Assembly: GCF_003751785.1 (NCBI RefSeq)
Contig: NZ_RKIE01000001.1
Coordinates: forward strand, 124,001 to 188,000
Reading direction: 5' to 3'
Length of the DNA: 64,000 bases
From: Frigoribacterium sp. PhB160
GTDB taxonomy: Bacteria; Actinomycetota; Actinomycetes; Actinomycetales; Microbacteriaceae
Of the stretch, positions 57,954 to 64,000 are shown in pieces. Positions within the stretch are counted from its first letter, which is position 1. The number at the start of each line of letters is the position of its first letter. The notes beneath the pieces are model-generated. The model was given only the letters and a program-made list of their open reading frames with translations, was not told the origin of the DNA and did not search any database. A program made the position numbers and the translations under genes.

Positions 57954-59423
57954 TTGAGCGACACCCGTGACGACCGCGACCCCCGTGCCGACGGCTTCGC
58001 CGACGGCGACCGGCCCGGCTCCGCGCCGGGCTCGGCGCCCGGCTCCGCGCCCGTGAGCGAGCGGCGTGCCGCCGCCGCCGCGTCGGCCCCGACGTCGCGT
58101 CGCACGGCCCGCACGGCCGGCACCGGAGGGGCCCGCCACGGCCGCCTGCGCCGCAGCCGGCCCCTCGTCGGGGCCGCCAAGGTGCTCGCCGGCGCGCTCG
58201 CCGTGCTGCTCGTCAGCGGCGCCTCGGTCGGGGCCATCGCGGCCTACCAGGTGCGCAGCGACCTCGGCGAGGGCGTCGCCCTGCCCGCGGCGGAGGGGCA
58301 GACGGCCGCGCCCACGCAGCAGTCGATCGCGGCCTACGAGGGCGGGTTCAACGTGCTCGTCGTCGGCACCGACAACGACGCCTCGCAGGACGAGTCGGCC
58401 TTCGGCAAGCGTGACGCGACGCTCAACGACGTCAACATCCTGCTGCACGTCTCGGCCGACCACACGAACGCGACGGCCGTCAGCATCCCGCGCGACATGG
58501 TGGTGCCGATCCCCGCCTGCGCGAAGGAGGACGGCAGCGGCTACTACTCGGCGATGTCGGCCCGACCGATCAACGAGGCCTGGTCGTACGGCGGGCTCAG
58601 CTGCGTGGTGTCGACCGTGCAGTCGTTGACCGGCCTCGAGATCCCCTTCGCGGGCATGATCTCGTTCAACGGCGTCATCGAGATGTCGAACGCGGTCGGC
58701 GGCGTGCCGGTCTGCGCCGCGACGCCGATCACCGACCGCCACACGGGCCTCGACATCCCCGCCGGCGAGACCGTGCTCTCGGGCAGCGACGCCCTCGCGT
58801 TCCTCCGCACCCGCTACGGGGTCGGCGACGGGTCCGACCTCGGGCGAATCAGCAGCCAGCAGGTCTACCTCTCGTCGCTGCTGCGCACCGTGAAGAGCGC
58901 CGACACCCTCTCGAGCCCCGCCAAGCTCTACAGCCTGGCCCGTGCCGCGGCGAGCAACATGTCGCTCTCGGAGCAGCTGACCGACGTCACGACGATGGTG
59001 CAGATCGGCTCTGCCCTGAAGGACCTGCCGCTCGACGCGGTCAACTTCGTGCAGTACCCCGGCACCACCGACGGCACCGGCGTCTACGCCGGCAAGGTGC
59101 AGCCGACGACCGCGGTCGCGACGCAGCTCTTCGACGCGATCAAGGCCGACGTGCCGTTCACGCTGCCCGAGGGCAGCACGGGCATCGGGTCGGAGTCCGC
59201 GGCGGCGGCGGGCGACCCCCCGGCGGGAGACGCGGCCGCGGGCGAGGCGGCGACCGGCGACGCGGCCGCCCCGACGGGCGACGCGGCGACCGGCGGGGCC
59301 GGGACGCCGACCGGCGAGGCCACGGCCCCGGCGGCCGCGGGCACGGGATCGACCGAGGTCATCTCGGGCCTCACCGGCCAGACCGCGGCGGACCAGACCT
59401 GCTCGGTGGCGAACGACGGCTGA
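57954..59423 (+). CDS. LytR-CpsA-Psr (LCP) family wall-polymer ligase
   Basis: A 489-aa type II membrane protein. A 70-residue Ala/Arg/Gly-rich cytosolic part is followed by a TM helix (VLAGALAVLLVSGASVGAIAAY, about 77-98) and the LCP catalytic domain (FNVLVVGTDNDA, DVNILLHVS, SIPRDMVVPIP, GVPVCAATPITDRHTGLDIPAGETVLSGSDALAFLRTRYGVGDGSDLGRISSQQVYLSSLLR). The C-terminal tail (about 405-470) is an Ala/Gly/Thr repeat rich in GDAA and GEA units. It transfers lipid-linked glycopolymers to peptidoglycan. Start TTG 57954 with GAGAGGA; TACGAT at 57849 is a possible -10. Confidence 0.9.
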   Translation: MSDTRDDRDPRADGFADGDRPGSAPGSAPGSAPVSERRAAAAASAPTSRRTARTAGTGGARHGRLRRSRPLVGAAKVLAGALAVLLVSGASVGAIAAYQVRSDLGEGVALPAAEGQTAAPTQQSIAAYEGGFNVLVVGTDNDASQDESAFGKRDATLNDVNILLHVSADHTNATAVSIPRDMVVPIPACAKEDGSGYYSAMSARPINEAWSYGGLSCVVSTVQSLTGLEIPFAGMISFNGVIEMSNAVGGVPVCAATPITDRHTGLDIPAGETVLSGSDALAFLRTRYGVGDGSDLGRISSQQVYLSSLLRTVKSADTLSSPAKLYSLARAAASNMSLSEQLTDVTTMVQIGSALKDLPLDAVNFVQYPGTTDGTGVYAGKVQPTTAVATQLFDAIKADVPFTLPEGSTGIGSESAAAAGDPPAGDAAAGEAATGDAAAPTGDAATGGAGTPTGEATAPAAAGTGSTEVISGLTGQTAADQTCSVANDG

Positions 59424-59438
59424 GGCCCGGGCTGGGAA

Positions 59439-59473
59439 GTCGTCCCGGTGAGTAACCAGCTCACCGGGACGAC
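59439..59473 (+). terminator. Terminator after the LCP gene
   Basis: GTCGTCCCGGTGAG (59439-59452) pairs perfectly with 59460-59473 around a 7-nt loop, 15 bp past the stop. Confidence 0.75.
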
Positions 59474-59963
59474 CCGTAGCTCACACGGCGGCCCGAACGC
59501 GCGCGCGTGAGGACCCCGCGCTGCCGGGATCAGGGGTACGGCACCGCGGGGGGCGGAGGTCGACGTCAGTGTCGCCAGGCGTGCCCGTCGAGGTCGCCAG
59601 GGGGACGATCTCGACCGATGTCGGGTCGGGGCACGTGACGGGCTGGGCGGCGGGACCACGTCCGGCAAGGGAGCGGACGCGACCCGTGCTGTCGGGTCGC
59701 TGGTGCCTCCGCCGTCGCCGGCGTCAGGGGTACTCTATGTGTCCGCATATTGACCGACAAGGCGCGGGGTGACCCTAGAACGGGGGGTTCGCGGGTGAAC
59801 CGGGGGTGGTAGCCCGTTCCCGCCCTCGTCGCGACCCCCCTGTCGCGTCGGCCGCGCGGTCGGGTCGGCCGGAGGACGCAGCCGGGGAGGCGCGGTTCGG
59901 CAGATCGCGCGACTCCCGCTATGATCGGGGGTGCGCGTTCGCGTCCCGCACGAGATCACGCAT
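59474..59963. other. 490-nt intergenic stretch without a convincing gene
   Basis: No ORF with a ribosome site or leaderless start and protein-like composition is seen. The stretch holds a GC-poorer patch with TACTCT at 59731-59736, a small hairpin GGTTC-GCGGGT-GAACC (59788-59803) within G-rich sequence, and the -10 box TATGAT (59920-59925) of the following tRNA. A small RNA starting near 59742 is possible but unproven. Confidence 0.4.
59920..59925 (+). promoter_or_regulatory. -10 box TATGAT of tRNA-Ser(GCT)
   Basis: TATGAT lies 38 nt upstream of the tRNA 5' end. Confidence 0.5.
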
Positions 59964-60053
59964 GGAGCCGTCGCATAGTTCGGCCTAGTGCACCACCCTG
60001 CTAAGGTGGAGTTCCCTTTGTGGGAACCGTGGGTTCAAATCCCACCGGCTCCG
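59964..60053 (+). tRNA. tRNA-Ser(GCT)
   Basis: Acceptor GGAGCCG (59964-59970) pairs with CGGCTCC (60046-60052), discriminator G 60053. Anticodon arm CCACC-CTGCTAA-GGTGG gives anticodon GCT (serine AGC/AGU). A long class II variable arm is followed by T-arm GTGGG-TTCAAAT-CCCAC. CCA is not encoded. No repeat of its 3' end is seen nearby. Confidence 0.94.
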
Positions 60054-60130
60054 CTGGACTGGCCATGTCGCAACTCTCTCTCGCCAGAGGTGTTGCGGGG
60101 TGGCCTTTCCTCATTTCGGGGGGGATGCGC

Positions 60131-60790
60131 TCATTCCTGGGCGCGTGCGTCGTCCGTGACCCGCGCCTCCTCGACGCCCCCGCGTCCTCGCCGGCCGAGC
60201 GCCGTCGTCGCCAGGGCCAGCAGGGCCAGCGCGACGATCAGCGCGAGCAGGTAGAGCGCGACGCCGCCGGCTCCGCCCTGCACCGCCGGGTCGAAGAACG
60301 GGTACGGGTAGAAGCCGTCGAGCGAGCCGCGCACGAGGGCGACCGCGCAGTAGACGACCGGCACCGCGACGGCCACGGCGATCGACCACCAGGGCAGCAC
60401 GCGGCGCCCGGGCGGCGTCACGAGCCAGTCGACCAGCACGGCCACGGGCGTGATCATGTGCACGACGACGTTGACCTGGGGCAGCATGCCGCCGAGGCTG
60501 CCGCCGCTCAGCAGCAGGTTGAAGACGAGGCCGATGAACACGAGCGACACCGTCGTCACGGCGCGCACCACCGCCCAGCGCCGGGAGTCGGGCCGCCGGC
60601 GGAAGAGCCGCGCGGCACCGACGAGCAGCACGACGACGGCCCCCGTGTTGCCGATGTTCGTGTAGTACGAGTAGAAGCCGACGAGGGTGTCGCCGTAGGC
60701 GAGGTTCAGCAACAGCTGTCCGCCGACGGCGACCAGGGCCAGCAGGCCGAACACGAGGCGGTAGACGGCCATGGGCCTCGCGAGCTGCAT
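60131..60790 (-). CDS. Pr6Pr family membrane protein
   Basis: A 219-aa protein with about six membrane helices: YRLVFGLLALVAVGGQLLL, FYSYYTNIGNTGAVVVLLVGAARLF, TTVSLVFIGLVFNLLLSG, VNVVVHMITPVAVLVDWLV, SIAVAVAVPVVYCAVALVRG and VALYLLALIVALALLALATTAL. FSYYTN and HMxTPxxVxxDW are diagnostic of the bacterial Pr6Pr (FAR-17a/AIG1-like) family. Function unknown. TAGGCT lies 6 nt before ATG 60790. It diverges from kdpD. Confidence 0.85.
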   Translation of the reverse strand: MQLARPMAVYRLVFGLLALVAVGGQLLLNLAYGDTLVGFYSYYTNIGNTGAVVVLLVGAARLFRRRPDSRRWAVVRAVTTVSLVFIGLVFNLLLSGGSLGGMLPQVNVVVHMITPVAVLVDWLVTPPGRRVLPWWSIAVAVAVPVVYCAVALVRGSLDGFYPYPFFDPAVQGGAGGVALYLLALIVALALLALATTALGRRGRGGVEEARVTDDARAQE

Positions 60791-60796
60791 GGGACG

Positions 60797-60802
60797 AGCC
60801 TA
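60797..60802 (-). promoter_or_regulatory. -10 box TAGGCT of the Pr6Pr gene (leaderless)
   Basis: On the minus strand TAGGCT, 6 nt, then ATG 60790. Confidence 0.55.
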
Positions 60803-60922
60803 GGCGCGCCTCCTCGTCGCGAGGCGGTGCCGTGCCGGTCGCGGCGCCCGCGGCCGAGACCCTCACGGCATCCTCACGCCGTGCGACCGCGGGCGGGGCC
60901 CGGGGGTGCGATGCTGGCGGAC

Positions 60923-63394
60923 ATGACACGAGGCAGGCTGCGGGTGCTGCTGGGCGCGGCCCCGGGCGTCGGCAAGACCTACACGATGCTGGAGGAGGGG
61001 CTGCGGCTGCGCGCCGAGGGCAAGGACGTCGTCGTCGCGGTCGTCGAGACCCACGGCCGCGCCGCGACGGCCGCCGTGCTCGGCGACCTCGAGGTCGTGC
61101 CGCGCCGACGCCTCCGGCACCGCGGGGTCGACCTCGACGAGATGGACGTGGAGGCGGTGCTCGCCCGCCGTCCCCAGCTCGCCCTCGTCGACGAGCTGGC
61201 CCACACGAACGCGCCGGGCAGCGCCTCCGAGAAGCGCTGGCAGGACGTCGAGACCCTCCTCGCCGCGGGCATCTCGGTCGTCTCGACGGTCAACGTGCAG
61301 CACGTGGAGTCGCTGAACGACGTCGTCACGAGCATCACCGGCGTCGCGCAGCACGAGACGGTGCCCGACCGCGTGCTGCGCTCGGCCGACCAGCTCGAGG
61401 TCGTCGACCTCGCCCCGCAGGCGCTCCGCGACCGGCTCGCCGCGGGCGACGTCTACCCGGCGGCCCGCGTCGACGCCGCGCTGTCGAACTACTTCCGGCT
61501 CGGCAACCTGACGGCGCTGCGCGAGCTCGCCCTGCTCTGGCTCGCCGACGAGGTCGACACGGCCCTGCAGGCCTACCGCGACGAGCACGGCATCGACCGG
61601 CCCTGGCAGGCCCGCGAGCGCGTGGTGGTGGCCCTCACCGGAGGCGCGGAGGGCGACACCCTGATCCGTCGCGCCGCGCGCATCGCGGCCCGCTCGGCCG
61701 GCGGCGAGCTCGTCGCCGTGCACGTCAGCAGCCAGGACGGCCTCCGGCAGGGCGCCCCGGGTGCCCTGGCCTCGCAGCGCGCCCTCGTGGAGAAGCTCGG
61801 CGGCACGTACCACCAGGTCGTCGGCGACGACGTGCCGCGGGCGCTCGTCGACTTCGCCCGGGGCGTCGACGCGTCGCAGCTCGTCATCGGCGTCAGCCGT
61901 CGCGGCCGCTTCGCGACGGCGGTCACCGGGCAGGGCATCGGCGCGACGGTGATCCGCGAGTCGGGGCAGATCGACGTGCACATCGTCACGCACGACGCGG
62001 CCGGCCGCGGCTGGGCGCTGCCGCGCATCGGCGGGGCCCTGTCGCGGGGCCGCGTGCTCGCCGGCTTCGGGCTCGCCCTCGTCGTCGGCCCGCTGCTCGC
62101 CCTGCTGCTCGTCGGCACCCGCAGCGAGGACTCCATCGCCGGCGACGTGCTGCTCTTCCAGCTGCTCGTCGTCGTGGTCGCCGTCGTGGGCGGCCTCTGG
62201 CCCGCGCTCTTCGCCGCCCTGCTCTCCGGGGTGACGCTCGACGTGCTCTTCATCGCGCCGGTCTACGAGCTGACGATCGCCGAGCCCCTCCACCTGCTGG
62301 CGCTCGTGCTCTACGTCGTCAACGCCCTGCTCGTCAGCTGGGTCGTCGACCAGGCGGCCCGGCGCAGCAGGGCCGCGGCGCGGGCCGTCGCCGAGACCGA
62401 GCTGCTCGCCACGGTCTCGGGCAGCGTGCTGCGCGGCCAGGACGCCGTTCAGGCGCTCGTCAGCCGCACCCGCGAGGCGCTCGGGCTGTCGCGCGTGCGG
62501 GTGCTGCAGGGCGACGTCGAGGTCGCCGTCGACGGGGCGCCCGCGAGCGGCGACGCCGTCTCCCTGGTGAGCGCCGGCGAGGGCACCTCGCTCGAGCTCT
62601 CCGGCGGCGAGCTGCACGCCGCCGACCGCCGGCTGCTCGCCGTCGTCGCGGCCCAGGTCGAGGCCGCGCTCGAGCACTCGGCGCTCAGCCGCGAGGCCGG
62701 GCAGGTGGCCCCGCTCGCCGAGGTCGACCGGATGCGCAGCGCGCTCCTCGCCGCCGTCGGGCACGACCTCCGGCGCCCCCTGGCCGCCGCGACCGCCGCC
62801 GTCAGCGGGCTGCGGCAGGCCGACGTGACCTGGAGCGACGCCGACCGCGACGAGCTGCTCAGCACCGCGTACGAGAGCCTCGAGTCGCTCGCGACCCTCG
62901 TGACGAACCTGCTCGACGTCAGCCGCGTGCAGGCCGGGGCGCTCGCCGTGACGACGACCGACGTCGACGTCGACGACGTCGTGCTCGGCGCCCTCGACGA
63001 GCTGGCGCTCGGGCCGGCCGAGGTCGAGCTCGCGCTGCGGGCCTCGGTGCCGCTCGTGCGGGCTGACCGGGTGCTGCTGCAGCGGGTGCTCGTCAACCTG
63101 CTCGACAACGCGCTGCGCTACTCGCCGAGCGGCGAGCGGGTGCGCATCTCGTCGAGCGCGTTCGCGGGCCGCGTCGAGGTGCGCGTCGTCGACCGCGGGC
63201 CGGGCGTCCCCGAAGAGCGTCGGGGCGAGATCATGGCGGCGTTCCAGCGCCTCGGCGACACCGACAACGCGGCGGGCCTCGGGCTCGGCCTCGCCCTGAG
63301 CAAGGGGTTCACCGAGGCGATGTCGGGCACGCTGACGCTCGACGACACCCCGGGCGGCGGGCTCACGATGGTCGTCTCGCTGCCGGAGGCGTGA
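60923..63394 (+). CDS. kdpD: Sensor kinase KdpD
   Basis: An 823-aa membrane kinase for potassium limitation. The N-terminal KdpD domain has Walker A LLGAAPGVGKTYTMLEEG and Walker B LALVDELAHTNAPGS; then a universal-stress-protein-like domain (about 225-355), four TM helices (about 375-480), a GAF-like region, the DHp His in LLAAVGHDLRRPLAAATAAVSGL and a HATPase (NLLDNALRYSP, GLGLGLALSKG). I start at ATG 60923, with GATGCT 7 nt upstream; ATG 60911 is possible. kdpE follows after 72 nt. Full length for the actinobacterial form (E. coli has 894 residues). Confidence 0.95.
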   Translation: MTRGRLRVLLGAAPGVGKTYTMLEEGLRLRAEGKDVVVAVVETHGRAATAAVLGDLEVVPRRRLRHRGVDLDEMDVEAVLARRPQLALVDELAHTNAPGSASEKRWQDVETLLAAGISVVSTVNVQHVESLNDVVTSITGVAQHETVPDRVLRSADQLEVVDLAPQALRDRLAAGDVYPAARVDAALSNYFRLGNLTALRELALLWLADEVDTALQAYRDEHGIDRPWQARERVVVALTGGAEGDTLIRRAARIAARSAGGELVAVHVSSQDGLRQGAPGALASQRALVEKLGGTYHQVVGDDVPRALVDFARGVDASQLVIGVSRRGRFATAVTGQGIGATVIRESGQIDVHIVTHDAAGRGWALPRIGGALSRGRVLAGFGLALVVGPLLALLLVGTRSEDSIAGDVLLFQLLVVVVAVVGGLWPALFAALLSGVTLDVLFIAPVYELTIAEPLHLLALVLYVVNALLVSWVVDQAARRSRAAARAVAETELLATVSGSVLRGQDAVQALVSRTREALGLSRVRVLQGDVEVAVDGAPASGDAVSLVSAGEGTSLELSGGELHAADRRLLAVVAAQVEAALEHSALSREAGQVAPLAEVDRMRSALLAAVGHDLRRPLAAATAAVSGLRQADVTWSDADRDELLSTAYESLESLATLVTNLLDVSRVQAGALAVTTTDVDVDDVVLGALDELALGPAEVELALRASVPLVRADRVLLQRVLVNLLDNALRYSPSGERVRISSSAFAGRVEVRVVDRGPGVPEERRGEIMAAFQRLGDTDNAAGLGLGLALSKGFTEAMSGTLTLDDTPGGGLTMVVSLPEA

Positions 63395-63454
63395 GGCGGG
63401 GGATCCTCACGGGATCCTGACGCGGGGGAGCCGACCCGCGCCTCCCCGGTCGGG

Positions 63455-63460
63455 TACGGT
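63455..63460 (+). promoter_or_regulatory. -10 box TACGGT of kdpE (leaderless)
   Basis: TACGGT, 6 nt, then GTG 63467, so kdpE has its own promoter behind kdpD. Confidence 0.55.
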
Positions 63461-63466
63461 CTCGAC

Positions 63467-64000
63467 GTGGCCCCCGTGACGATCCTCATCGCCGACGACG
63501 ACCCGCAGATCCTGCGAGCGTTGACGGTGACGCTCGGGGCGCGCGGCTACGTGATCCACACCGCGGCCGACGGGCGCGAGGCGCTCGACGGGGTCGTGGC
63601 GCACCACCCCGACGTCGTCATGCTCGACCTCGGCATGCCGCGGCTCGACGGGGTGCAGGTGATCGAGGGCATCCGCGGCTGGTCGACCGTGCCCATCCTC
63701 GTCGTGTCCGGGCGCACCGACGCGGCGTCGACCGTGCAGGCGCTCGACGCCGGCGCCGACGACTACGTCACGAAGCCCTTCGCGATGGAGGAGCTGCTCG
63801 CCCGCCTCCGCGCCCTCGTGCGCCGGCTGGCGCCGGGCGACGACGACGCGCCCGTCGTGGCCTTCGGCGACGTGCGGGTCGACCTCTCGGCGACGACCGT
63901 CACGCGGGGCGGGGCGCCCGTGCGGCTGACCCCGACGGAGTGGCGCGTGCTCGAGCTGCTGCTGCAGAGCCCCGGGCGGCTCGTCACGCGCGAGACGATC
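63467..64000 (+). CDS. kdpE: Response regulator KdpE (truncated by the window end)
   Basis: 178 codons are visible. Receiver domain: TILIADDDPQILRAL, phospho-acceptor Asp in VVMLDLGMPRLDG (about residue 54), VVSGRTD and DDYVTKPFAMEELLARL (Lys about 104). Then the start of an OmpR-type winged helix (PVRLTPTEWRVLELLLQSPGRLVTRETI). GTG 63467 is 72 nt after kdpD. It activates the KdpFABC K+ pump in known systems; kdpFABC genes are not in the window and may lie to the right. Confidence 0.93.
   Translation, partial: MAPVTILIADDDPQILRALTVTLGARGYVIHTAADGREALDGVVAHHPDVVMLDLGMPRLDGVQVIEGIRGWSTVPILVVSGRTDAASTVQALDAGADDYVTKPFAMEELLARLRALVRRLAPGDDDAPVVAFGDVRVDLSATTVTRGGAPVRLTPTEWRVLELLLQSPGRLVTRETI

Noticed and set aside
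59964-60053. Second integration site at tRNA-Ser(GCT)
   Set aside because: No repeated copy of its 3' end, no integrase and no change of composition nearby; the following genes are ordinary host genes.

Overview
The window is chromosomal DNA of a high-GC Gram-positive bacterium. The host genes have codons ending almost always in G or C. The window also holds an actinobacteria-typical trio (histidine phosphatase, DUF3090, SCO1664 family), a circularly permuted ATP-grasp/alpha-E/transglutaminase operon and an LCP cell-wall ligase. Many genes have a TAnnnT -10 box only 6-7 nt before the start codon, which is the signature of leaderless mRNAs. I infer an actinobacterium, probably Microbacteriaceae; no rRNA or other marker fixes the genus.

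Layout. 1-4.4 kb: a TetR regulator facing a sugar-type MFS importer, a sugar-phosphate isomerase and a Gfo/Idh/MocA dehydrogenase (a small sugar or polyol catabolic operon), with copies of one intergenic repeat at both ends. 4.4-7.2 kb: a CDP-alcohol phosphatidyltransferase, a GNAT, a hydrolase and an SDR. 7.3-12.3 kb: a small basic membrane protein, the ATP-grasp/alpha-E/transglutaminase operon and a GH114 lipoprotein. 12.4-16 kb: a MarR-controlled MFS exporter and an SDR. 16-19.3 kb: an OmpR-type two-component system and a PepSY protein, linked by shared CTTCAG direct repeats. 19.3-34 kb: a lipase-like hydrolase, lipoate ligase, a solitary DNA methyltransferase, a MarR/EmrB-type efflux pair, a VanY-like peptidase, a matrixin-like protease, pgm, pheA, a DAG-kinase-like gene, serS and a HAD phosphatase.

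34.18-50.1 kb is a 15.9-kb element integrated into the 3' end of tRNA-Ser(TGA). It is bounded by 24-bp direct repeats and carries matching putative integrase arm sites near both ends. It has an integrase coupled to a repressor, a divergent small HTH gene, a replication-type gene, an HNH nuclease, a small terminase subunit, a tape-measure protein and a beta-helix tail spike. There is no large terminase, portal, capsid, major tail or lysis gene. It is either a deleted prophage or a phage satellite of the kind that carries its own small terminase. Two opposite-strand membrane genes and a right-end group (secreted protein, GntR regulator, coiled-coil membrane protein, 436-aa unknown) look like cargo.

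50.1-64 kb is host again: the ribosome-rescue factor arfB, the histidine phosphatase/DUF3090/SCO1664 trio, a MoxR-type AAA ATPase with a VWA partner, a PIG-V-like membrane protein, an LCP protein, tRNA-Ser(GCT), a Pr6Pr membrane protein, and kdpD followed by kdpE, which runs off the window end. No rRNA, CRISPR array or insertion sequence was seen.
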